Shown in pieces: positions 6,265-14,364 of a stretch of 39,508 bases of DNA. Below the pieces are notes generated by a model. The model saw only the letters and a list, made by a program, of their open reading frames with translations. It did not search any database and was not told where the DNA came from. Both the position numbers and the translations under genes were made by a program. The stretch is from Streptomyces sp. ISL-66 (GTDB lineage: Bacteria; Actinomycetota; Actinomycetes; Streptomycetales; Streptomycetaceae): assembly GCF_018614135.1 (NCBI RefSeq), contig NZ_JAGGOW010000111.1, positions 1 through 39,508 of the forward strand, read 5' to 3'. Position 1 is the first letter of the stretch. Every line of letters begins with the position of its first letter.

Positions 6265-9200
6265 GTGGACATCAGCCAGCTGCGCAACCCGTATGACTTC
6301 CGGAATCCGGTGCGCGAATCCTCCGTCTTCGCCGGTCGGAAGCAGGAGCAGGAAGCCATCCGGTACGAGCTCGGGCAGGCGGCGGTGAACCGTCCCTCTG
6401 TGTGCGTGGTGCTGCACGGACCACGTGCCGCAGGCAAGACCAGCCTCCTCAACGCCACTGACCGAATGTCCCGTGACAGAGGGTTCACCACCGTGCGGGT
6501 GGAGTTGGTCGAGGGCGATGGCGAACCGATCGTCTTCTACCGCAAGGTGTACGAAGAGCTCCTCGCCTCTGTGACGGAGACGCTGCGCGCGCGGGACGGT
6601 ACGGCACCCTTCTCGCTGCCCGCCGTGCGGCGCGTCATGGCCGGCGTGGACAGACCGGGACCGGTAGACGTTCTGGCCTTTCCCGAAGCGGTTGCCTTGA
6701 CAGCCGTACGTGATGATGGACGCGTTCCAGAAACGGCGCTACGGGCCGATCTCAGCCTGCTCGTGGGGCTGCTCGGACATCCCATCACGCTGATGGTCGA
6801 CGAAGCCCAGCTCATGGCAGCGGACGCACGCGTGCTGTCGGTTCTGCGATTCCTGACCAGCCGGGTCGACGGACTGGTTCTGGTCCTAGCTGGCACTTTT
6901 GGTCTGATGGACCAGATCAGGTCCGTGCACTCCCAGATCATGCGTCAGTTCAAGGAGATCGAGGTCACTCGGTTCGTAGAACACGAAGACGTCCAGGAAT
7001 GCGTGCTGAGGCCCATCACCTCCCTGGGCCTTCACCGCCACGTGGTGGCAGGTGGTGTGGTGTGGGACCTCATGCAACTTACGGACGGCAACCCCTACGA
7101 GATCCAGCTCTACTGTCACGAAATGTTCGCTCGGATGCAGGCCGGTGACACCGAAGTGATGGAACTGACGCCGCAGGTACTCGAAGCTATCCGGTCGCGG
7201 CTGGAGAGCGGCCGCAACCTGATGGACCGCCCGCTGATCAAGGCCGTACGCGCGATGCCTGACCCAACGCTGACAGCCTTTTCCATCCTCACTTCGGCAC
7301 TGGGCACGGCCACTGCGGACCAAGCCTGGTTCGCCCATGTCATTGCCGGTGAGCCGAAGGTCAGTCGCGAGACGTACAACGCTTGCCACCGGGAGTTCGT
7401 GGACGAAGGCCTCCTAACCGCCAACGAGACCATCACGCTCGCCTCCGAGACCGAACTCCTCGACGAGATCTACGTCCGCGTCTACACGATTCATCAGCTG
7501 GGTAACGCTTCCTTCACCGGTCGTAGCGACCTCCGCACTCTGTACTTGAACCGCCTGCTGTTGCTGATGCATGACTTCGCACTGCGCTACCCGATGCAGA
7601 TCATGCCTACCTGCTGTCCAATGATGGAAGCCTCTCACCTGGAGCGGGGCTTCTTGGCTCTCCGCAACCTTCCGGTGGAGGGTCCAGACTCCACACCGAT
7701 AGTCCGATTTGTTCACGCCGCGGTTCTTGCTGCCGGAGAGCCAGCGGCCCTCGACCTGAGCAGCGTCACGTGTCGCTTCGGTGACCAGTCCGTGGAGCGC
7801 TGGCTGTTCTCGTCCGCTCAAGAGGACGTCGATCTCCGAGCCTTGCCCGAATTCGCCCAAGCCGCAGAGCAGATCGCCCATAACGGTGGCGAACTGACGG
7901 TAAGGCGGAACCGTGTCCGGTTGGGGACTTGGCCAGCAGACGAATGGTTCGGCCGGGCGACGGGAGAGTTGCGGACGGATCTGGCCCGCGCGCACCGGGA
8001 CGCCGCCTATGAAGCGTACGGCGCCGGGGACCGCGCCAAATCCATTCGGCACTTTCGAGCAGCGTACGAGCTCAATCCGAATTGGCATGACTCCAACAAT
8101 CTCACCCATGTACTGCTGGCAACCGGCGCCTTCGACGATGCTCTGGCCTGGGCTCCTATCGCCCTCGGCCTCGCAGCCCTACCTGCCGACCGTGCCATCA
8201 GCGCGTACAACATGGCCGTGGGGCACCTCATATCCCAAGACCCAGCCGCAGCTACCCAGGCTCTGGCCCTCGCTTCCACAGAGCTTGAGCAGCTGGAGGT
8301 GGCTGAGTATCCGATGGCGTTCCTGATGGTTCCGGGCACTGGCGAATCCCCCACCCTGCAGGAGGAGCCCGAGGCCGATCTATACACGGCGGTCCGTCGA
8401 GTATGGGAGGTCTTGGGTCCTGAAGCGAGGAAAGATCGGGAAGCTCCACCGGCCTCCACCAAACGGGCGCCCGTCGTGCTCGCCGTGGCCACCGAGTGGT
8501 CCTCCTCGCACGGCGGACTGAGCACCCTCAACAGGGAGTTGTGCTGTGCCTTGGTAAGGGCAGGCGCCACGGTGTATTGCATCGTCCTAGCAAGCACCTT
8601 GGAGGAGGTAGCGACTGCAGCCACGGCCGGTGTAACGCTACTGCCGGCTCCGCCAGCCACAGGCGAGCCCGACGACATGCGGCTGTCAGCTCGCCCCGCG
8701 CTGCCGGACGGCACGATCCCAGATCTGATCGTCGGGCACAGCAGGGTTACCGGATTCGCTGCACGGCGCCTGGTGGATGACGTCTACCCACAAGCACGCC
8801 GGCTCCACTTCATCCACATGGCCCCCGACGAGATCGAATGGCACAAGGCTGGCCGTGACAAGGATGCCGCACAGCGAGCAGCCCAGCGCACAGAGGTCGA
8901 ACGGAACCTGGGCGCGGGAGCCCACCGGGTGATAGCCGTGGGGCCACGCCTACACGAGCAGTTCCTCACCGAATTCACCAAGTCCCATCAGTTGCCCCTG
9001 CGGTTGGATCCTGGATTCGACATTCGAGCCGATCTACCCGGTCCGCGCACGCCACCAGGAGGGCAGCCCCTACGGGTCTTGGTGCTCGGACGCACAGAAG
9101 ACGCGGAGCTGAAGGGAGTGCGGCTTGCGGCAGCAGCCTGCGGCCGAGTCGACACATGGCTAAAGGAGGACCGTGAGTCCAGGCTGCGGCTTTTCGTCCG

Positions 9201-9663
9201 TGGTGCCCGAGCGGGGACCGGTGAAGCGGAACGTGAGGCAATCCGGGCGTTCTCCGGTATCCCCGACCTCGATACGGTGGTACGGGAGTACACCACCAAT
9301 GAAGAGGCGATCGAGCAGGATCTTGACATGGCCAGTCTGCTCCTCATGCCGTCGCGTTCAGAAGGCTTCGGTCTTGTCGGGGTGGAGGCGATCACGCGGG
9401 GCGTGCCCGTCCTGATCAGTTCGGCCAGCGGTCTCGGGCAGCTCCTGCACGAGGTCCTGGGTCAGCGGGCGAGCCGGTTCGTCATCACTGTCACTGGTGA
9501 CGCGGACAAGGACACCGACACATGGGCCCGGGCGGTGGACCGCATCCTGCGCGACCGTGAGAGGGCATTCCAACATGCAGCCGAACTACGTGACGACCTC
9601 TCCCAGAAGGTCACCTGGGCGACGGCGGCGGACACGGTCCTCTCCCAGGCCATTCCGCGCTGA
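6265..9663 (+). CDS. STAND-type ATPase / TPR / GT4 glycosyltransferase fusion
   Basis: 1132 aa from a GTG at 6265 with AGGGGG seven bases upstream. Residues 15-330 form a P-loop ATPase of the STAND/AAA type: FAGRKQEQEA entry motif, Walker A GPRAAGKTS (52-60), Walker B ITLMVDEAQ (about 174-182) and a VLVLAGTFG sensor strand (about 207-215). Residues 330-560 are a winged-helix-like and helical region. About 570-680 show TPR-like helices (AAYEAYGAGDRAKSIRHFRAAYELNPN). From about 732 to the end is a complete GT4-type glycosyltransferase: WSSSHGGLSTLNREL entry loop, second Rossmann half from about 930, and the EX7E motif (E1033, E1041 in SEGFGLVGVE). So a nucleotide-sensing switch is fused to a sugar-transfer enzyme. 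Target and donor are unknown. This architecture would suit an NLR-like sensor with a glycosylating effector. Confidence 0.82.
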   Translation: MDISQLRNPYDFRNPVRESSVFAGRKQEQEAIRYELGQAAVNRPSVCVVLHGPRAAGKTSLLNATDRMSRDRGFTTVRVELVEGDGEPIVFYRKVYEELLASVTETLRARDGTAPFSLPAVRRVMAGVDRPGPVDVLAFPEAVALTAVRDDGRVPETALRADLSLLVGLLGHPITLMVDEAQLMAADARVLSVLRFLTSRVDGLVLVLAGTFGLMDQIRSVHSQIMRQFKEIEVTRFVEHEDVQECVLRPITSLGLHRHVVAGGVVWDLMQLTDGNPYEIQLYCHEMFARMQAGDTEVMELTPQVLEAIRSRLESGRNLMDRPLIKAVRAMPDPTLTAFSILTSALGTATADQAWFAHVIAGEPKVSRETYNACHREFVDEGLLTANETITLASETELLDEIYVRVYTIHQLGNASFTGRSDLRTLYLNRLLLLMHDFALRYPMQIMPTCCPMMEASHLERGFLALRNLPVEGPDSTPIVRFVHAAVLAAGEPAALDLSSVTCRFGDQSVERWLFSSAQEDVDLRALPEFAQAAEQIAHNGGELTVRRNRVRLGTWPADEWFGRATGELRTDLARAHRDAAYEAYGAGDRAKSIRHFRAAYELNPNWHDSNNLTHVLLATGAFDDALAWAPIALGLAALPADRAISAYNMAVGHLISQDPAAATQALALASTELEQLEVAEYPMAFLMVPGTGESPTLQEEPEADLYTAVRRVWEVLGPEARKDREAPPASTKRAPVVLAVATEWSSSHGGLSTLNRELCCALVRAGATVYCIVLASTLEEVATAATAGVTLLPAPPATGEPDDMRLSARPALPDGTIPDLIVGHSRVTGFAARRLVDDVYPQARRLHFIHMAPDEIEWHKAGRDKDAAQRAAQRTEVERNLGAGAHRVIAVGPRLHEQFLTEFTKSHQLPLRLDPGFDIRADLPGPRTPPGGQPLRVLVLGRTEDAELKGVRLAAAACGRVDTWLKEDRESRLRLFVRGARAGTGEAEREAIRAFSGIPDLDTVVREYTTNEEAIEQDLDMASLLLMPSRSEGFGLVGVEAITRGVPVLISSASGLGQLLHEVLGQRASRFVITVTGDADKDTDTWARAVDRILRDRERAFQHAAELRDDLSQKVTWATAADTVLSQAIPR

Positions 9664-9802
9664 GGACGCTCCGGCTGCGCACGGCCCTCTCGTGGAAGCG
9701 GTCCGGCTCTACCCCGCACGCGACTGCCAGCCGATGTCCGCGACCATACCCAGGGCTCCCTACTCCAATGCGCTCAGCAGCCCGTTCCACTCTCCGAGTG
9801 GG

Positions 9803-9818
9803 CCCGCTGACCAGCGGG
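9803..9818. repeat. perfect 7-bp inverted repeat
   Basis: CCCGCTG-AC-CAGCGGG. Short loop and no T-run, so it looks more like a protein-binding palindrome or recombination site than a terminator. Its role is unknown. Confidence 0.45.
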
Positions 9819-9842
9819 AATCGCCTTCGGAAGCGCCCTCGG

Positions 9843-9895
9843 CTGGGGAGAATCTGGGGAGAATGGAGCCCCGTTGGGGAGCGGCTGGGGAGGAT
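9843..9895 (+). repeat. four 11-bp direct repeats (CTGGGGAGAAT type)
   Basis: Copies at 9843-9853 and 9854-9864 are identical; after nine bases come degenerate copies at 9874-9884 (TTGGGGAGCGG) and 9885-9895 (CTGGGGAGGAT). The 11-base period puts each copy near the same face of the helix. It lies about 100 bases before the corA fragment, so an arm site of a mobile element is possible. Too short for CRISPR. Confidence 0.5.
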
Positions 9896-9994
9896 CGGCC
9901 GCATCAATAGGCGGCACGGCGAAAGAGCCGGAAAGGCCCATCGCCGCAGGTCGGACTGCCCCTCCAGGCGATTTCCGCAGGTCAGCGGGACGAG

Positions 9995-10189
9995 GGCGAC
10001 GACTTCAAGAAGATCTCCTCCTGGGCGGCCATCTTGTTTGCACCCACACTGGTAGGAACCATCTACGGCATGAACTTCCAGAACATGCCGGAGCTGAAGT
10101 GGGCGGGTGGGTACCCCTTCGCAATCCTGCTGATGGCGGTCGTCTACGTCGGCCTGTACGTCATCTTCAAGAAGCGCGACTGGCTGTAA
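9995..10189 (+). pseudogene. corA: 3' fragment of a CorA-type magnesium transporter gene
   Basis: The frame ending at TAA 10187-10189 codes for the last about 60 residues of a CorA-family divalent cation channel: DDFKKISSWAAILFAPTL, the signature YGMNF, MPELKW, then a second membrane helix and the end FKKRDWL. The GMN motif and C-terminal helix pair are diagnostic. No start, ribosome binding site or N-terminal cytoplasmic domain precedes it; similarity fades just before 9995. This is a decayed 3' end, and its last 32 bases recur at 12185. Confidence 0.82.
10152..10183 (+). repeat. direct repeat of corA 3' tip, copy 1
   Basis: Lies inside the corA remnant. The first 18 bases (GCCTGTACGTCATCTTCA) are identical to 12185-12202, and the following 13-14 bases match with a few changes and one missing base, again ending in GACTGG. 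Confidence 0.65.
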
Positions 10190-10302
10190 CCAGCAGATTC
10201 GCACCCTGGATCGGCCAGGCACCGGCGAACGCCGAGCGGGCCCATCGCGACAGGCAGTGCACCTGCATGGCGTTGCGGTGTGCTGGCTCCCCTGCAATTG
10301 AT

Positions 10303-10314
10303 TGACAACTGTCA
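10303..10314. promoter_or_regulatory. TGACA-AC-TGTCA inverted repeat upstream of zinc-ribbon gene
   Basis: A short inverted repeat whose left arm overlaps a TTGACA hexamer (10302-10307), about 70 bases before the next gene. It could be a promoter -35 element with an overlapping operator, but no matching -10 box stands out. Confidence 0.3.
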
Positions 10315-10379
10315 GCGGAGCCCGGCCCGGACGGCTGATTCGGAGGCGGGCTGACCCACGGCTGCATAGGGTGAGCGTC

Positions 10380-12149
10380 GTGACTGATTCCCCCGACGTG
10401 CGGTCGGCCACCGACGCGCATGCTGCCCTCATCCCCATCTTGGTGCCGGTGGCGGGTGCGGATGCGGAGCTCGTCTCCATTGGAGAGCGCTACTGGGCCT
10501 TGGCCGGGTTCCACTCTGAGCTCGGGACGGCGGTGTGGTGTGAGAAGACGGCACAGATCGACACATCTGGTTGGGGCCGGCAGATCTATGCCGTCGCCGC
10601 CGCCGGGGTACGGGCTGTGGTGGAGGGAGTGGCCTGCGCGAAGTGTGGAGGGCAGCTGAGCCTTACTTCGCGTACTGCTTTTCAGCAGTTGTGCGACGGC
10701 GAGCAGCAGGTCTGCGTCGACTGCAAGGAGTCCTTGCTGGCGGCAGTGAAGGTGGTGCTGAATCCAGCGCGCAAGGCAAAGCGGGAAAAGCAGAAGGAGG
10801 CAGAGGCGGCTCAGCGGGTCATTGCTGAGGCTCGGGCCCGGTGGCATCAGCAGCAGTCGGACGAGATGGCCGCCGGGTATCCCGTCGCGTTCCCTTCCAT
10901 TTCGCAGGAGCTGCCGGTGGCTGGCATCCGGGAGATGGTCGGGGCTTTCGCGCTCCTGCGATACGCGCCCGCATCGGATCCGTTCAGGAGCGTGGGCTCC
11001 TGGCCAGTACCACTGCACCCGGACAGTGGAGAGATCCCCAAGCTCCTCGGGTCGTTGGTGCGGGCATCCCTCATCGCCATCCATCCGTCGAGCCCTGCAA
11101 GTGCGGTGGTATGGGAGCCGGCTTCCTTCGAGGATGCCGTTCGTGATGCTGGGGGTGACCTCGGCGCAATTCCACAGCCCGAACTGACGCACCAGTTCTA
11201 TCCCACAGTCGCTCACTACTTCGCGCCCATCGGAACGAGCATGGGCAAGGCCGTGGAGGGGCTCGACGAGCATCTCGCCGCTGCGCTGGTGCCCATAGAC
11301 ATGACGGCGGACGAGCAGGGCGAGCTTTTGGCAGTTGCCCACGAGCTGCTGGTTGCCGAAGGGCTGCGCTACTTCCAACACCGGCTTGAGGAAGTGCGAC
11401 TGCCGACAGTACCGGACAATCATGTGGCACGACTAAGGACAGCGATGGGCAAAGTAGCTGAGTGCCGTCCCCTGGGGGAGATCTACAACCTAGTCTGGCG
11501 GGTGACTCGTGGCGCGGCAGAAGCTGCGCAGAAAAATCCGCAGGCACCGCGGGCCAACCTAAGCACCCACGCCCTCAACCAGTTCGAAGGACATGTCCAG
11601 CGGGCGGTTGACGAGCCGGGCTGGGAGATCAAGCCCTTCAGCGAGGTCCAAGGGCTCGGCCTCGCGGCGATGACCCGAACGCTCTTCTACAACGTGCTGG
11701 ACGTGCATCCCGTCGAGACTAGCTTGGTCGAGCTGGAAGTGAACTTGCCGGAACCCCGTCGTGAGGTGTCTGCCCAGGGCGTGAACCCGCCGCCCTTCGA
11801 GGCGGCGGCCGATGACCCGCTCGCGGAGCTGATTGTGTGGCTGTCGACGGCTGACAGCTGGAACCCCAAGGATGTCCTAGAGGTCCTCGACGGCCTCAAG
11901 CAGGCACGCAACGACGGGGAGTGGTTCGAAGGAAGGATTCTGGCCAAGGAAGCGGCCAAACTGCTGGATCTCTACCGACGCCTGGCGCCGGCCATCGGCG
12001 TCCGCAGCGCCGTGCTGTCCGTACTGGCGGCCACGGAGATGCTGCTCCACCCTGTCAGTGTCGGGGAGACGCAGATCGCCTCGGGCAGATGGATCTCGGC
12101 CAAGATCGTCACCGTGCTCGTACCGGAGACCGCTGATTCGGACACCTGA
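10380..12149 (+). CDS. unknown protein with N-terminal zinc-ribbon (589 aa)
   Basis: I do not recognise this family. From the GTG at 10380 (GTG at 10371 also possible) the product is 589 aa. C86-x2-C89 and C112-x2-C115 form a four-cysteine zinc-binding module (CAKC ... CVDC). A lysine/glutamate/arginine-rich helix follows (about 125-160, likely coiled coil), then a long mixed domain without membrane segments or a P-loop. A histidine and tyrosine-rich patch (HQFYPTVAHYF) lies near the middle. It is flanked by two copies of the corA 3' tip and precedes the unknown gene and jet operon. A role linked to the defence genes is only suggested by position. Confidence 0.7.
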   Translation: MTDSPDVRSATDAHAALIPILVPVAGADAELVSIGERYWALAGFHSELGTAVWCEKTAQIDTSGWGRQIYAVAAAGVRAVVEGVACAKCGGQLSLTSRTAFQQLCDGEQQVCVDCKESLLAAVKVVLNPARKAKREKQKEAEAAQRVIAEARARWHQQQSDEMAAGYPVAFPSISQELPVAGIREMVGAFALLRYAPASDPFRSVGSWPVPLHPDSGEIPKLLGSLVRASLIAIHPSSPASAVVWEPASFEDAVRDAGGDLGAIPQPELTHQFYPTVAHYFAPIGTSMGKAVEGLDEHLAAALVPIDMTADEQGELLAVAHELLVAEGLRYFQHRLEEVRLPTVPDNHVARLRTAMGKVAECRPLGEIYNLVWRVTRGAAEAAQKNPQAPRANLSTHALNQFEGHVQRAVDEPGWEIKPFSEVQGLGLAAMTRTLFYNVLDVHPVETSLVELEVNLPEPRREVSAQGVNPPPFEAAADDPLAELIVWLSTADSWNPKDVLEVLDGLKQARNDGEWFEGRILAKEAAKLLDLYRRLAPAIGVRSAVLSVLAATEMLLHPVSVGETQIASGRWISAKIVTVLVPETADSDT

Positions 12150-12184
12150 AGCGCAACTCTGCGGAAGTAGCGCGAGACGCTCTC

Positions 12185-12215
12185 GCCTGTACGTCATCTT
12201 CAGCAGCCCGACTGG
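12185..12215 (+). repeat. direct repeat of corA 3' tip, copy 2
   Basis: Second copy of the corA 3' tip, 2.03 kb downstream and just after the zinc-ribbon gene. The two copies bracket that gene, as expected if a unit had integrated at, or recombined through, the corA 3' end. No integrase gene is visible, so the mechanism is unknown. Confidence 0.6.
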
Positions 12216-12258
12216 ACGTTGCCGACGACAGCCGCGCTTGTCAGACCCGTCCGGCACG

Positions 12259-14244
12259 ATGGGCAGACAGTTCGCGCACCTCATGGGGGATGCATTGAGT
12301 GGGACCGAGCCGCGTTCGGGGCTTCCTGTGGAGTTTCTTCGTGCCGTCGTCTCTGTGGCTGGCCCCGGTTCGCCCCCGACCCGTGCGGCCGTTCAGCTCG
12401 TACGCACCATGCCGGAGGGCATGGTGCGCGACGACCTGGTGCTGGCGCTGCTGCGTGGGGCTCTCAGGGAGGCTGCCCCCGAGTGGTTACTGCAAGTCGC
12501 AATCGACCGCGACGTGGACCGGCCACGAGAGGACCAGTATCACCCTCTCGGACCCGCCCTGGCACTGGCTTCAACGGCCCTCTCCCACACCTCGTGCACC
12601 GACGAGCAGCGCAGAGACGCCCTTCGCCGCTGTTCCGTTCCCCAACTCGGCCGTCTCGGTCATGCGAACTGCACAAAGCCGGTTGCCCGCGGGATCGTGG
12701 CGGAGCTGCGGCACCGGGAGCCGGACAGCCAGCCCATGACACCGGCGCTTCTCACGGAACCGGGGTGTGCCCAGGTGGTCTTGCGGCAGCCCGACCTTCA
12801 CGAGCATGTTTTCGCCGTCGCCCTCGATCTGCTGCCGGTGTTCCCCAGCCTGCAGAAGAGCGGCGAGCAGGAAGATGCCGACTCCTCGTACGAGGCCTAC
12901 GTCGCCGCGCAGAGGGCGTGGGAAACCATGTGGGCAGGAGTGGTGTCCCAGCACACGTCCCGCCATCGGCAACTCCTCAGTTGGGCCGCTGACTCGCCTG
13001 CCGACCACGTCATCCGAACGCACCTCCTCGGCACGCTGCCCTGGGATGTCGAGCCGGGTCTCCTGGAAGAGATCGCGGCCGATGACCTCGCACACTTCCG
13101 TGACTGTGTCCTGGTCACGCGTGTGTGCCGAATGCTCCGGGACGGCACCTCGGAGCAGGAGGTGCGTGCCCATTTCGCCGACGAGCTTGCCGCGCCGGCA
13201 GCCGAAAGTGGACGCGACCTCGAACGCTACTTCTCCGGCAGGCCGCTCTTTCGCCGGTACGGGGCTCATGCCGCAATTTCTTGGATGGAGCTTGCCGCGA
13301 AGGGCAGCTGGCGGCACATCCTCAATCCGACCGAGGCCAACAGCCGCTACGGCGAGCCACACACCTGGCGCTCGCCAAACGATCTGCTACACACCCTGGG
13401 ACGGCGCTTCGCCGAGGCGGGCCTCACGGCCCTGATGCTGTGGGAACTCGACGAGGAAGCGACGTACGGAAGCCCTACGGGCCTACGCTGGGTGCACTCC
13501 ACGCTGTTGCACTTGCCCACCCTGTCGGACGAGGTGGCGACCCGCGTGCGCGCCATCCTCAAGGCCTCGCGCCCGGATCCGTACGCACGCCTGCGAACCC
13601 ACGACCATGCCGCCGTGAGAAGGGAGCGGGAGCTCTCGGATCTGCGCTCGGACATCGAGCGCATGATCGGCGACCCTTTGGCAGCCACCCGCACGTACGC
13701 GCTCGGAGATCCGAGCAGTGTCACCGTGCGAGACCTCGCCGGCGCAGCGAACGAGGTGCTGAACGGATACCTGACGCGACACGAAGGCGACGACGCTCTG
13801 GTCGAGAAGGCGCTGCTCGCCTTCGCATCACGGGCCCATCGCTCGAAGCCCGCGTTCGCTGATGTGCTGGTCCGCCACTCCCAACCCCGCGCCGCCCTGC
13901 TCGACATCACCATCGATCTCCGACGCAGGCTCGGTGGCTCCCCCCAGCATCGAGAGGCCTGGGCCCGAGAAGTACTCAGCCTGCCGGACTGCGATCCGGA
14001 GCTGATTCGTGCACTTCCTGCATGGACCGTCCTCACGATCGGGGGAGAGTCCCGCTACAGGTCCGCGCACAAGGCCGTCACTGCGATCGTCATGGAGACC
14101 CTGGGTGACGATCACGACGCATGGGCCCGCTTCACGTCGAGTCCCGCCTCCTACTCGGGGCCCACCGCCTGGCTCCGGCTGGGAGACGTCCTCGACGCTT
14201 CCCTCGGAAGAACCCCGTGGCCCACGCCGCCGAGCAGCAGATGA
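12259..14244 (+). CDS. large helical protein of unknown function (661 aa)
   Basis: I do not recognise this family. The reading frame extends upstream to 12058, but that part overlaps the previous gene and the corA repeat, so a start at ATG 12259 (or 12283) is preferred; no strong ribosome binding site marks either. The product is almost all helix-forming, rich in Leu, Ala and Arg with repeated helix-turn-helix-length blocks, which suggests a HEAT- or ARM-like scaffold. No transmembrane helices, P-loop or catalytic motif seen. It ends 120 bases before jetA and is co-directional, so it may be an accessory to the Wadjet locus or a separate defence gene. Confidence 0.65.
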   Translation: MGRQFAHLMGDALSGTEPRSGLPVEFLRAVVSVAGPGSPPTRAAVQLVRTMPEGMVRDDLVLALLRGALREAAPEWLLQVAIDRDVDRPREDQYHPLGPALALASTALSHTSCTDEQRRDALRRCSVPQLGRLGHANCTKPVARGIVAELRHREPDSQPMTPALLTEPGCAQVVLRQPDLHEHVFAVALDLLPVFPSLQKSGEQEDADSSYEAYVAAQRAWETMWAGVVSQHTSRHRQLLSWAADSPADHVIRTHLLGTLPWDVEPGLLEEIAADDLAHFRDCVLVTRVCRMLRDGTSEQEVRAHFADELAAPAAESGRDLERYFSGRPLFRRYGAHAAISWMELAAKGSWRHILNPTEANSRYGEPHTWRSPNDLLHTLGRRFAEAGLTALMLWELDEEATYGSPTGLRWVHSTLLHLPTLSDEVATRVRAILKASRPDPYARLRTHDHAAVRRERELSDLRSDIERMIGDPLAATRTYALGDPSSVTVRDLAGAANEVLNGYLTRHEGDDALVEKALLAFASRAHRSKPAFADVLVRHSQPRAALLDITIDLRRRLGGSPQHREAWAREVLSLPDCDPELIRALPAWTVLTIGGESRYRSAHKAVTAIVMETLGDDHDAWARFTSSPASYSGPTAWLRLGDVLDASLGRTPWPTPPSSR

Positions 14245-14364
14245 TCCAGCTCGAACCCCGCAGCGCGCGGGCCGTCACCGATCTCGACCAGCTTGCCCGT
14301 GTCTCCCGACGGAACATTTCCGAACCCACGCAAACAGTCAGTATCACTGCGTAACCTCGATGCT

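Larger units (their letters stand above)
9664..9994. other. gene-free stretch with repeats and a palindrome
   Basis: No supportable gene lies between the STAND-GT4 stop and the corA remnant. The stretch holds a palindrome (9803-9818) and four 11-bp repeats (9843-9895), listed separately. Reading frames through it are short and lack ribosome binding sites. Confidence 0.55.

Noticed and set aside
9843..9895. CRISPR array
   Set aside because: Repeats are 11 bases, mostly without spacers, and no cas genes are present.
12058..12258. N-terminal extension of the unknown helical protein
   Set aside because: Overlaps the previous gene out of frame and the corA 3' repeat; low-complexity Arg/Ser/Pro residues.
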